Below the pieces are notes generated by a model, which saw only the letters and a list, made by a program, of their open reading frames with translations, was not told where the DNA came from and searched no databases. Source: Myxococcales bacterium (lineage in GTDB: Bacteria; Myxococcota_A; UBA9160; SMWR01). Taken from it: a DNA stretch of 47,698 bases. The stretch lies in NCBI GenBank assembly GCA_013215605.1, contig JABSQW010000189.1, positions 1-47,698 of the forward strand, in the 5' to 3' direction. Positions 25,379 to 34,098 of this stretch are shown here, in pieces. A program made the translations under genes and the position numbers. Position 1 is the stretch's first letter, and every line of letters begins with the position of its first letter.

Positions 25379-25455
25379 AGGCCAACACGAGAGCCGACCT
25401 CCGCGCGGTGAGCCGAGGGGGAAGAAGTGCAGACGAACCCAGGAGCGTCACGTCC

Positions 25456-26634
25456 GTGATCGAGTACGACCCGTTCTCCGATACCGTCATGCGCGATCCG
25501 TGGCCCTATTACGCCGAGCTGCGCGAGAGAGCGCCGGTCTTCTACTTCGAGAAGTACGACACGTGGTTCCTGTCGCGGTTCGAAGACATCTGGGCCAGCA
25601 CGACGAACGACCTGTTCTCCGCGGAGCGCGGTGTGACGCCGGAGATGGTGCTCCTGAAGGCGGCGCCGCCACCGGATCCCGTCTTCTCGATGCTCGACAT
25701 GCCGCGGCAGCGACCGTATCGACGCCTCCTGAGTGCGCCCTACACGCGGCGCGCGGTCGCGGGCCTGGAGGAGAAGATCCGGAGCGCGGTCCGCGCGAAG
25801 CTCGCGCCCCTCCTCGAGGCCGGGAGCTTCGACGTCTATCGCGACCTCGCCAACCCGATTGCGACGGAGATCATCGGCGAGGTGATCGGCCTGCCCGAAG
25901 GCGAAACCCTCCCCCTGCGCGGGACGATCAAGCGCTACTTCGCACGGGTGCCCGGTCAGGTGGGCACGACTCCCGAAGCCGACCAGCTGCGCATCGAAAC
26001 GCTGACGCGCTTCGGCGAGATCGTGGAAGAGCGCTCGAAGAGCCTGGACCCCGATGCCGAGGACCACATCTCGGTGATGCTGCGGGCGCGCATCGACGGG
26101 GAACCTCTCGACGTGGGCGCGATCGTCGCGGCGATCTACACGATGCTCGTGACCGGGGCAGAGGTGGTTCCGCTCGCCGTCGCCAATACCGTCCAGTACC
26201 TGTGGCAGCACCCCGACCAGCGGAGCGAGGTGGTGGCGGATCCCTCCAAGGTGCCGGAGGCCTTCGCCGAATCACTGCGCTACGACCAGCCCACGAATCT
26301 CCTCGGCCGCTTCGTGAAGGACGACGTCGAGATGCGCGGTCAGACGCTCCGCACCGGACAGGGCGTGATGTTCCTGTGGGCCTCGGGCAACCGCGACGAG
26401 AACGAATTCGAGCGCGCCGATGTCTTCGACATCTCACGACGCCCCAGACGCTCGCTCTCCTATGGACACGGCATCCACAAGTGCATCGGCGAGCACCTCG
26501 GCAACATCGAGGGCCGCGTGATCCTCGAAGAGCTGCTCGCCGCAGCTCCGAAGTACCAGGTGGACACCGACCACACGGAACGCGCCTACAGCGAGTTCCT
26601 GCACGGCTACCACAAGATGCCGATTCGCGTGTGA
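25456..26634 (+). CDS. Cytochrome P450, paralogue B, lacking the I-helix threonine
   Basis: A 392-residue P450. Heme loop YGHGIHKCIGEH with Cys343 and ExxR in AESLRYD (Glu272, Arg275). Its I-helix reads VTGAEVVPL: Glu236 is kept but the oxygen-activating threonine is Val237, unlike its paralogue at 22477-23664 (GGTET). It may use a different oxygen-activation route or substrate-assisted chemistry. The GTG at 25456, ten bases after AGGAG, begins at the family start VIEYDPF; a GTG at 25408 would add 16 unrelated residues. It lies behind the small VOC gene and converges with the extradiol-like gene, 16 bases apart. Confidence 0.92.
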   Translation: MIEYDPFSDTVMRDPWPYYAELRERAPVFYFEKYDTWFLSRFEDIWASTTNDLFSAERGVTPEMVLLKAAPPPDPVFSMLDMPRQRPYRRLLSAPYTRRAVAGLEEKIRSAVRAKLAPLLEAGSFDVYRDLANPIATEIIGEVIGLPEGETLPLRGTIKRYFARVPGQVGTTPEADQLRIETLTRFGEIVEERSKSLDPDAEDHISVMLRARIDGEPLDVGAIVAAIYTMLVTGAEVVPLAVANTVQYLWQHPDQRSEVVADPSKVPEAFAESLRYDQPTNLLGRFVKDDVEMRGQTLRTGQGVMFLWASGNRDENEFERADVFDISRRPRRSLSYGHGIHKCIGEHLGNIEGRVILEELLAAAPKYQVDTDHTERAYSEFLHGYHKMPIRV

Positions 26635-26650
26635 CGCCGGCGCGCCGCGC

Positions 26651-27607
26651 CTAGACCTTCGGTTGCAGTGCCGCCGCATCGAGACCGTGGTGGCCCCACT
26701 CGTCGCCGCCGCCGGCGAACTCGTTCTCCACCCAATCGTCACCAATGATCAGGCCATCCCAGCCGATTTCGACGTCGAAGCCCGACGGGCCCTGCATGTA
26801 GAACGAGACGGTCTGGTCGTTGCGGTGTCGGCCGAGAAACGAAGTGATCGGAATCTCGCGGGAGAGAGCGCGGTCGAGGGCGCGGCCGACGTCGTCGAGG
26901 CTGGTGTTCTCGAACATCAGGTGCTGCACGCCCGCGATGTCGCCGACCTGCAGGAGGGCCACACTGTGGTGCCGCTTCGTGCAGCGCAGGAAATGGATGC
27001 CCATTCCGCCCGGCCCGAACGTCATGTAGTCGCTGCGCTCGAAGCCGAGAGTCTCGCGGTAGAACACGAGCGCCGACTCGACGTCGGGTACGTAGAGCAC
27101 GATGTGACCCACGCCGAGTCCGCCGGTCTTGAACTCCGCTCCCGAGGGGGAGAGAAAGCCGCGATCGCGGATCGGTCCGGCAAACAACTCGACGCGGTGA
27201 CCGGCGGAATCGCTGAGCACGGAGAGCGCCTCGACGCCCCGGGCGGCGCGCTCGTCGTCGGACCCCGCGCGAATGTCGGCTCCTCGCGCCGCGATGCACT
27301 CGCTGGCACGAGCGACTTCGGGTACGTCGCGCAACTCGAGCCCGAAATAGCGCAGGCCCGGCTGCTTCGACGGGTGCACGGCCAGTCGCCACTGATGGTC
27401 GTCCATCTTGAGGAACGCCGTCCCATCGGGAGCGATACCGCCCGCTTCGATGTCGATGCTGACGGCGCCGCCCTTGCGAGCGCCCGGAAAGCCGTTGGCG
27501 GGCATCAGACCGCACACCTGGGTTGCGAAGTCGCGCCAGGCCACGGGGTCGACAGCGTCGATGCCCACGTAGCCGAGTCCGGCGTACGCGATGTCTCTGG
27601 GTTCCAT
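26651..27607 (-). CDS. Two-domain VOC protein resembling type I extradiol dioxygenases
   Basis: A 318-residue protein with two VOC modules, the layout and length of BphC-like ring-cleaving dioxygenases. All three iron ligands are in place: GHIVLYVPD (His168), VQHLMFE (His229) and GFDVEIGWDG (Glu280). A substrate-site histidine-aspartate region, LGRHRNDQTVSFYMQ, also fits. It would cleave a catechol-type ring next to the hydroxyls. I start at ATG 27607 because GGAGG lies eight bases upstream; ATG 27613 is too close to that site. It is 18 bases from the lipocalin-like gene, in one leftward operon with it and the P450 at 30023. Confidence 0.85.
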   Translation of the reverse strand: MEPRDIAYAGLGYVGIDAVDPVAWRDFATQVCGLMPANGFPGARKGGAVSIDIEAGGIAPDGTAFLKMDDHQWRLAVHPSKQPGLRYFGLELRDVPEVARASECIAARGADIRAGSDDERAARGVEALSVLSDSAGHRVELFAGPIRDRGFLSPSGAEFKTGGLGVGHIVLYVPDVESALVFYRETLGFERSDYMTFGPGGMGIHFLRCTKRHHSVALLQVGDIAGVQHLMFENTSLDDVGRALDRALSREIPITSFLGRHRNDQTVSFYMQGPSGFDVEIGWDGLIIGDDWVENEFAGGGDEWGHHGLDAAALQPKV

Positions 27608-27625
27608 TCTCATCGCCTCCGTGGT

Positions 27626-28750
27626 TCAAGTGACCGGATCGAGAATCCCCGTAAGGCCGTAGCGGTCGTGCGGCCCCATGATGGCCTGCTCGAGCACACC
27701 ATAGCCGATGCGATCCCCTGCCCGAGCGCGGACCACCTGCTGGACGTGCTGGTACTGGCGGGCGCTGCGGTCGAAACTGTCGACCTTCCACGATTCGCTC
27801 ATGATCTCCTCTTCGCCGATCCAGCTGCCGTGGTTCCATTCGCGATGCCCGTAGCCGATGCCGATCATGTGAAAGCGGAGCACCGGAAGAAGCTCGATCG
27901 TCACCGTCTCGCCGTTCGCGCGCACCAGGTCGATCTCGCTGTCGCTCGCGAACCGCGAGCCCTTCTCGAACGTCAAGCGGTGCTCGCCCGCAACCGCCTC
28001 CTCGACTCCCGAATCGTCCGTGGTGTCGAAACCGCTGTCACTGGGGAAGGCGGGAATCACGTGGGCGAACTCCTTCCAGCGCACGCCGTTCGCGTGCTCG
28101 AAGAGTCCGTAGTGGGTGCACTCGTCCTCCCAGTGGATCGGTGCCCACAGCCAGAAGACCTGCGTGGCGTGCTGCTCGGGAGCGCCGGTCTCCGGCTCTC
28201 CGACACCACGCCAACCCCAAGAGCGATCGCGCGTGGCGTACACCTCTGCGGGGTCGACCTGCTGCCGCCGCTCGCCCACCGTGATGTGCCCCTCCCAGGT
28301 TCCGAACTGCGTGTAGCGCTGGGTGTTCATGATCACGCGCGTACCGCTCCGTTGGAGGTCGTTGGGCTCCTCGATCGCAGCGGTGCGCGCGCGGAACACG
28401 AGGTCGGCAGTGATGCCGGTGTCGTTGTCGTCGATGGTCACGCGGAGTGTTCGCATCGGCTCGGTGATCTCGAGCCGAAAGGGGCCGATCTGCATGTCGG
28501 TGCGATCCCGCGGGCAGCGGCGAGAGCCGCGAAAGCAATCCTGCGTGCCGTCGCTGCGCACGATGCTGAGCGAGCAATCCATCACTTCCCGGTTCGGGTA
28601 GACGCCGAGGGCGATTCCGAAATAGAAGCTGCCGTCGCGCGCAAATCCGTTGAACCAGTAGCGCCCGTAGGCGTTGCGATCGCTGGTCGCTGGATAGGCG
28701 ATGGGCTCCGGCGTCTGGTGGATCGGAAAGTCGTCGAACTTCGTGAGCAT
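27626..28750 (-). CDS. Lipocalin/AttH-like uncharacterised protein (DUF7064/7065 type)
   Basis: A 374-residue soluble beta-rich protein with no signal peptide. Recurring family features are FDDFPIHQTPEPIAYPATSD near the start, YWFNGF, DRSWGWRGVG near the middle (about residue 180) and FWLWAPIHWED. These recall the uncharacterised family Pfam lists as DUF7064/DUF7065, with a two-lipocalin AttH/CrtC-like fold that usually holds hydrophobic molecules. It sits between the P450 and the extradiol-like gene and starts eight bases after GGAGG. A role in carrying, or as an isomerase or hydratase for, a hydrophobic substrate fits; the function is not known. Confidence 0.6.
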   Translation of the reverse strand: MLTKFDDFPIHQTPEPIAYPATSDRNAYGRYWFNGFARDGSFYFGIALGVYPNREVMDCSLSIVRSDGTQDCFRGSRRCPRDRTDMQIGPFRLEITEPMRTLRVTIDDNDTGITADLVFRARTAAIEEPNDLQRSGTRVIMNTQRYTQFGTWEGHITVGERRQQVDPAEVYATRDRSWGWRGVGEPETGAPEQHATQVFWLWAPIHWEDECTHYGLFEHANGVRWKEFAHVIPAFPSDSGFDTTDDSGVEEAVAGEHRLTFEKGSRFASDSEIDLVRANGETVTIELLPVLRFHMIGIGYGHREWNHGSWIGEEEIMSESWKVDSFDRSARQYQHVQQVVRARAGDRIGYGVLEQAIMGPHDRYGLTGILDPVT

Positions 28751-28841
28751 GGTCGAGGCCTCCGCACATCACCCTACCATCAGGGTCCCGGCAGAAGGTT
28801 CGCTCGGACGGGCTGCGAAGACGAGCTCGCGCCGAGCCCCG

Positions 28842-30023
28842 TCAGTGAGCGCCGAAACGAACCGGAAGCGCTTTGGGACCCCGCAACACCGTGCCGGAGA
28901 TGCCGACCTTCTCCCGATCCGAGATCTCGAGGTCCGGCAACCGCTCGGCGAAGACGGCGAGGCTCACCTCCATCTCGCGGCGCGCGAGGTGTGAGCCGAG
29001 ACAGAAGTGCAGCCCGTGGCCGAAGGTCAGGAACTCGCGCTCGCTGCGCCAGGGATTGAACTCGTGAGGCGCGGCGTAGACGTCGGAGTCGCGATTGGCG
29101 GAGGTCACACCGAAGAGCACTTCCGAGCCACCGGGAATGTCGACGCCGGCCCATGTCATGTCCTTGGGCGCGAAGCGCGGCAGGATCGCCGTGGGCCCCT
29201 CCCAGCGCAGTGACTCCTGAACGACCGACGGGACGACCGACATGTCCTTCTGTACGCGCTCGAACACTTCACGGTGCGTCAGAACCGCGTAGAACATGCT
29301 GCCGAGCCCGCGGTACGTGGTGTCGGCGCCGGCGGGAAACAGCAGCCGCACGAACGAGAAGATCTCCTCGTCGCTCAGGCGCTCGCCGTCCACCTCGACC
29401 GTGCAGAGGGACGACAAGAGGTCCTCGCCCGGATGCGACCGGCGCGCGTCGACGATGGCCTTCACGTAGTCAGTGAACTCGCGCGACGCCCGAAGAGCAC
29501 CCTCGGGGTCCCACGGAAAGTCGATCAGGCCGTCCCCCCAGCGTTTCAGCTGCTCGAAATCCGTGGGCGGAAAGTCGAGCAGGCGCGTGATCACCGTGAA
29601 CGCATACCGGGTGGTGTACTGCGCCACGAGGTCGGCTTCGCGATCGCCCGCAAACTCGTCCACGAGCTGATGCGCCACGGGGGTGAGGAACGCCTCGACG
29701 AACTCCGTCATGAGCTTCGGTCGAAATGCCTTCGCGACGAGGCCGCGATTGCGATTGTGCTCGTCTCCGCCCATGCACTGGAGCGTCTTTCCCATGACGG
29801 GCGCACTGTGGCGCAGATAGGCCGCAGCCGACGGGAAGGCCTCGTCATCGCTGAACGCGGCGTGCACGTCCTTGAATCGCGTGATGAGATACGCGACGTC
29901 GCCGTGGTACATGACGGGTGCCACGCTGTGGCGCCCCCGCAGATCCTCGAGCACCTCGTGGAGATTCGGGATCTCGTCGGTCGCAAAATCGATCTCGGGA
30001 ACCTCGGGCGTGCGATTCGACAT
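28842..30023 (-). CDS. Cytochrome P450 (first gene of the extradiol operon)
   Basis: A 393-residue P450 with heme loop FGHGLHFCLGSHLARRE (Cys341), ExxR in QESLRWE (Glu270, Arg273) and a complete I-helix, PAGADTTYRG (Asp234, Thr235). Overall layout resembles soluble actinobacterial-style enzymes (CYP107/CYP142-like groups) but no specific subfamily can be given. The ATG follows GAGGAG. Three genes run leftward from here: this P450, the lipocalin-like gene 91 bases on and the extradiol-like gene, which makes hydroxylation followed by ring cleavage a natural reading. Confidence 0.92.
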   Translation of the reverse strand: MSNRTPEVPEIDFATDEIPNLHEVLEDLRGRHSVAPVMYHGDVAYLITRFKDVHAAFSDDEAFPSAAAYLRHSAPVMGKTLQCMGGDEHNRNRGLVAKAFRPKLMTEFVEAFLTPVAHQLVDEFAGDREADLVAQYTTRYAFTVITRLLDFPPTDFEQLKRWGDGLIDFPWDPEGALRASREFTDYVKAIVDARRSHPGEDLLSSLCTVEVDGERLSDEEIFSFVRLLFPAGADTTYRGLGSMFYAVLTHREVFERVQKDMSVVPSVVQESLRWEGPTAILPRFAPKDMTWAGVDIPGGSEVLFGVTSANRDSDVYAAPHEFNPWRSEREFLTFGHGLHFCLGSHLARREMEVSLAVFAERLPDLEISDREKVGISGTVLRGPKALPVRFGAH

Positions 30024-30354
30024 GGCGACTCCTCGACGTTGAGCGTCACTCTACCCGAATCCTCTGAGATCGGGTGGGAGGACCGTGGCGAAGAAAGGCA
30101 GCAGCGGCCGGATCCAACGAGCGCGCCCCGCCCGCGAAAAGCTCCGATATGATGCTGCGCGCACGCGGTGCCGATGTTGCGCCGCGAAGCTCCTCGAAAG
30201 GAGTCTTTCAATGGATCACCGATCGACTCGAGCTCTCGGTGCGGATCGCAGTCCTGGGCGGAAGTTCCGACGAGCCGCCGAGCGAGAGCCACTGGCTGTG
30301 GCGCCTCGATCCCCGGTGACGTGAGCTCGCGCTCCGAGTGACCAAGGCCGGGGT
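30024..30354. other. Intergenic region with a possible small ORF
   Basis: A 331-base stretch between divergent P450 and GT-C genes with no gene I can support. The best candidate is a 37-codon frame at 30211-30324 (MDHRSTRALG..., stop TGA) whose ATG sits seven bases after a near-perfect AAAGGAG. Another frame over the same bases reads smoothly (AVLGGSSDEPPSES) and ends in WLWRLDPR, so the region could be a frameshifted relic. An imperfect inverted repeat ACCCGA/TCGGGT lies at 30053-30075. Confidence 0.3.
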
Positions 30355-31797
30355 ATGACGATGCAACGCTTCCTCGTCGCGACGGGAGTCGTCTTCTACT
30401 CACTCGCCCTCGGGCTCGCTTTCGTCGAACACACCGGTGAGACCGCGGTCGCGATCATGCTGGCAATCGCGCTGGCGCTGACCACGGCACGCGGCCACGC
30501 CGCGCGTCTCATCCCTCGGGTCCGTGTCTGGCTGATCGTCGCCATCGGCGTCGGCCTGCGCTTCTCGTGGGCCGCTTTCGCGCGCCTGCGGCCCGTCAAC
30601 GACTACGAGGTATTCTGGAACGCAGCCGAGCGCTTCGTGTCGAACCCCCTGGGCGTACTCGCCACGACGAAGTCGCCCGGAGCGGTGCTCTACTACGCGG
30701 CCATCCGGGGCGCGTTCGACGATTCCCTCACGGCGGTCCACCTCTTCAACGCGCTCCTCGGCGGCTTGCAGATCTTCCTCGTCCACCGGATCGCGCAGCG
30801 TCTGTTCGGCTCGCGGGCCGCATGCGCAGCGGCCGCGATCTACGCGCTGTTTCCGTCGCTCGTCTTCTACTCGGGAGTGGTGAGCTCCGAGGCCCCGTTC
30901 CTGTGTTCGATGCTGGCCGGTACACTGCTCTTCCTGCGTGGGGAGGACACGAGAGCGACTGCGCGTGCAGGCCGGTTCGTCGCCGGCACCGGCGCATTCG
31001 CCCTCGCCTATCTGACGCGCGCGGTGGGCTCACTCTTCTGGATCGCAGGGCTCTCGTGTTGGGTCGCCGGCACCCTTCGCTCGCGACGCGCGCTCGTCGC
31101 GGTAGCGGGCATCGCCCTGTTCGCCTTGCTGTGTCTCCCGCAGATGGTCTCGAACCAGAGGACCTACGGCTGGCCCATTCCCGCGCCTTCCGTCGCCGGC
31201 GACCTCAATTTGTTGTTCGGCACGAACCGCGAACACGGCGGTTGGTGGAACCAGGACGACATCGATCTCGTCGCGTCGATGGGCGGAACCCTGGCACCGG
31301 AGCGCATCCGGGAATTCATGGGCAACGCGCGAAGAGCAGCGCTGGACCGCATTGCCGATGATCCGCTGGGCTTTCTCGCCTTCGCACTCAGCGAGAAGTA
31401 CGCCGCCATGTGGTCGAGCGATCGCGGCGGCGCCGACTGGGCAGCGGCGAGCTCACCGCGTTTCACCGTGGGTGGTGGCGCGTCCGATCCGACGTTCTTC
31501 GATCGCGGCGATCTACTGCGCATTTCGAACGTCTTCTATCTGCTCGTGTGCGTCGGCGGCTTCGTCTCGTGTACGCACGCGCTTCGCCGCCGCGACGTGG
31601 CGCGGGCGCTGACGCCAATCCTGCTGCCGGTCGTCCTCGTAGCGTTGCTTCACGTGTTGCTCGAAGTTCAGCCCCGCTATCACCTCGTCGTACTCCCGCA
31701 TCTCTCGATCCTCGCGTCGGCGCGCTTCGGCCGGGCACAGCGGGGCGCCGACGGCAACGGGAAGCGCACCGAAGAAGCCGCCGCGAAGGGATTCTAG
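30355..31797 (+). CDS. GT39-like polytopic glycosyltransferase
   Basis: A 480-residue membrane protein with about ten to twelve hydrophobic segments. The first loop carries PVNDYEVFWNAAE (80-92) with the acidic pair Asp83/Glu85 of GT-C enzymes, and a terminal VQPRYHLVVLPHL before the last helix is typical of mannosyl- or arabinosyl-type GT39 relatives. Expected to move a sugar from a polyprenyl phosphate in the periplasm. The frame starts at ATG 30355 (or ATG 30361) without a clear ribosome site. It stops 33 bases from the convergent DUF3604 gene. It is distant in sequence from the three GT-C proteins at 6-14 kb. Confidence 0.75.
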   Translation: MTMQRFLVATGVVFYSLALGLAFVEHTGETAVAIMLAIALALTTARGHAARLIPRVRVWLIVAIGVGLRFSWAAFARLRPVNDYEVFWNAAERFVSNPLGVLATTKSPGAVLYYAAIRGAFDDSLTAVHLFNALLGGLQIFLVHRIAQRLFGSRAACAAAAIYALFPSLVFYSGVVSSEAPFLCSMLAGTLLFLRGEDTRATARAGRFVAGTGAFALAYLTRAVGSLFWIAGLSCWVAGTLRSRRALVAVAGIALFALLCLPQMVSNQRTYGWPIPAPSVAGDLNLLFGTNREHGGWWNQDDIDLVASMGGTLAPERIREFMGNARRAALDRIADDPLGFLAFALSEKYAAMWSSDRGGADWAAASSPRFTVGGGASDPTFFDRGDLLRISNVFYLLVCVGGFVSCTHALRRRDVARALTPILLPVVLVALLHVLLEVQPRYHLVVLPHLSILASARFGRAQRGADGNGKRTEEAAAKGF

Positions 31798-31830
31798 GGC
31801 TTCGCGCTGTCCGCTCGAACGCCCGGCCGA

Positions 31831-33798
31831 TCAGGGCGAGTACCAGACCGGCGACGTCCAGGCGCGCTCCTGGATCACCGGGCGATGATCCGGCGCGCAG
31901 CAGGGCTCGTACCCCCGCGTGACGGTGCTCGGATCACTGCACACCACCCCGGCCTCGACGCACAGCTGCTGGCTCCAGCGGCAGGTGGGGTTCTCGAGGA
32001 CGCGCGCGTAGTAGAAGGCGCGCTCGTTCGGGTCGAAGTCCGGATCGGTCCAGACGCTGCAGAGGCTGGCCTCGCCGGTCCCCCGCACGCGGCACGTGCT
32101 CGGATCGACCGACGCGCCATTCTCGCCGCCCGCCACATCCACCACCGTCTCGTGTGCCTCGCCGTTCTCGACCCAGCCCTTCACGATCTGGATGCGTTGC
32201 AACGCTGTACCCGGGTGCGCGGCCGTTCCCGGATCCATGAACGCCGACACGGCGAACACCGGAGCGTCGCCGCCACCGCTCGCCTGGAGGTCACCGCCCA
32301 TGGGCACACCGCCTCGGTACCCCTGCTTCACGAAGTCGTCGCCGCCGCACATCGAGTCGTCGTAGTCCCAGCCTCCGAAGAAACGCACTACAGGGCGGGT
32401 ACCGCTCGTTCCGTACGTCTCCTTGCGCTCCAGGGCCGAAAAGATCGAGTCGCGGCTGTTCTCCTCGGCCCACACCACGGCCAGTCCGCCCGGGTTGAAC
32501 TCGATGTTGTCGGGAAGCCCGACGGGCATGGCCGTGGCCGAGCTCATCCCGGCGCCACCGTGCCCCTTGGAGTCATATTCCATCACGAGGCCCGGCGCGC
32601 CGAGATGCGTGTCGGTGCTCGCAATGATCCCGAACTTGAGCGGGTTCGTACCGAGGCGTTCCTGGAGGAGGAGGCCCTTCTTGAGTGCTTCGCGCACCAT
32701 GGCGGAGCGCTTCGGCTTCGGCACTTCGCCACCGGGACGCAGCGCCGCCATGCGTTGGACGCCCGCGAAGCTGTCGTAGTCGAGCTTTTCGAACGCGCAC
32801 GCCTCGTCGACGGTGTCGCCGCCGAGCAGACACTCGGAGTCGCCCTTGTGCTGCATGATCTCGACCAGGGGCTCGTACTTCTGGCGACGTACCGCCTCCT
32901 CGGCATCCACCGGCAGGCCGCCGTCAGCGGTGGTGCGAAGCTTCCCGCTCGCGAACATCAGGCCGTCGCCGCTGATGTTCGAGTTGTGGGGGATCGTGAG
33001 CACAGCACAGCCGGGGACGCCCTCGACGCAGTCGCGCTCGAGGCCCAGCCAGAGATCGTACGCGGAAGGCGTGTCGACCCACGACAAGGCGTAGCTCGGC
33101 ACCTGCGCGTTGCGAAAGATCACGTTGCGATGGAGGTTTTCACCGTTGCCGACCGACGCCGTCCACTCGTAGCCCACGAAGCTCGTGAACGAACAGGTCG
33201 GGGTGCGATCGTAGGCCTCCTCGGCCGCGTCCTGGATGTCCCGCCAGGCTTCTCGATGGTTGGCGCTGCAGAGTTCGCCGCTCTCGCCACAGAAGTTGAA
33301 GCGCTGGCGACCCAGAAGTGTGCGTGTCGCGCTGATCATCGCGAGCGGTCCGAGATTCCGGATGAACCAGCACGCGTCGGAGTCGTAGCCGGGCTTGCCT
33401 TCGGTGTAACAGCTGCGCACCTCGCCGAGCATCTCGGAGTGGTCCGTCACTGCCGTCCAGTCGAGGGGGCGGGCGATCTTGACGGTCCGCATCGGTGTGC
33501 CGTCGAGGTTGTAGGGCTGCAGTCCGATCGTCTCACCCTTTGCGAAGCGATAGGCGTCGCGCGGAGTCGCGAGTGTGTTCTGCGACCGGGCATCGAAGGA
33601 GTACGCGGTGTGGACGTGGGTGTCGCCGAAGAACGGCTTGCGAAGCGCGTCGCGATCGATGCACACCTCGCGCGCCTCGGTGACCTCGAACTCGGGGAGC
33701 CGCGGCTCCTCCTCGGAACACGCGGTAACACCGGCCAACACGAGAGCGAGCCCGAGGGCCGACTTTCGATTCACCAGACGCGCCTTGCTGCAGTTCAT
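31831..33798 (-). CDS. DUF3604 lipoprotein (PHP-like putative metallohydrolase)
   Basis: A 655-residue exported protein. ATG 33798 follows GGGAGGGA and starts a lipoprotein signal (basic MNCSKARLVNRK, hydrophobic core, LAGVTAC with Cys27, then SEEE), which should anchor it to a membrane facing the periplasm. The DUF3604 core has FFGDTHVHTAYSFDA (HxH at 61-63), AVTDHSE (His120), IPHNSNISG (His271), MQHKGDSEC (His317) and ASTDTHLG (His398), a PHP-like metal site. Many cysteines in the C-terminal third suggest disulphides. No substrate is established for this family. Relatives are often found in large numbers in marine Deltaproteobacteria-like genomes. Confidence 0.85.
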   Translation of the reverse strand: MNCSKARLVNRKSALGLALVLAGVTACSEEEPRLPEFEVTEAREVCIDRDALRKPFFGDTHVHTAYSFDARSQNTLATPRDAYRFAKGETIGLQPYNLDGTPMRTVKIARPLDWTAVTDHSEMLGEVRSCYTEGKPGYDSDACWFIRNLGPLAMISATRTLLGRQRFNFCGESGELCSANHREAWRDIQDAAEEAYDRTPTCSFTSFVGYEWTASVGNGENLHRNVIFRNAQVPSYALSWVDTPSAYDLWLGLERDCVEGVPGCAVLTIPHNSNISGDGLMFASGKLRTTADGGLPVDAEEAVRRQKYEPLVEIMQHKGDSECLLGGDTVDEACAFEKLDYDSFAGVQRMAALRPGGEVPKPKRSAMVREALKKGLLLQERLGTNPLKFGIIASTDTHLGAPGLVMEYDSKGHGGAGMSSATAMPVGLPDNIEFNPGGLAVVWAEENSRDSIFSALERKETYGTSGTRPVVRFFGGWDYDDSMCGGDDFVKQGYRGGVPMGGDLQASGGGDAPVFAVSAFMDPGTAAHPGTALQRIQIVKGWVENGEAHETVVDVAGGENGASVDPSTCRVRGTGEASLCSVWTDPDFDPNERAFYYARVLENPTCRWSQQLCVEAGVVCSDPSTVTRGYEPCCAPDHRPVIQERAWTSPVWYSP

Positions 33799-34098
33799 CG
33801 TTCGTCCCTCCCCACTCGTTCCTTCCATTCGGACCACTAAGTTCGTTCCAGTGGCTTCGAGAAGCATCGTAACCGGCCAGCGCAACCACGGGGGGCGAAT
33901 CCGTAGCGACTCGGGGGCCCGTGAGCGACTTGGAGGTGCGATCCCCCCAAATCGGCTGTGATGTGGAGCGGGAGGCGCGAAGGAGTTCCGGCCTGCCTGG
34001 CCGGAGGCAGGGCGATGGCGTCCATCCCGGCGTGGGAGAGAGGATATCGCTCCGAGGATTCGCCAACTCCGTGCGGTCCGTCCAGCGCCCTCTTCCCG
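33799..34098. other. Intergenic region with alternative hairpins
   Basis: About 300 bases with no supported gene, between the stop of the secreted esterase gene and the start of the DUF3604 gene (both leftward). It contains TCCGGCC-TGCCT-GGCCGGA (33987-34005, 7-bp stem) and an overlapping, mutually exclusive stem CCTGCC/GGCAGG (33992-34011), then GATGG-CGT-CCATC (34013-34025). There is no T tract on either strand. It could be a terminator without a U-run, a dispersed repeat of the REP type, or a structured leader of the DUF3604 transcript. Confidence 0.3.
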
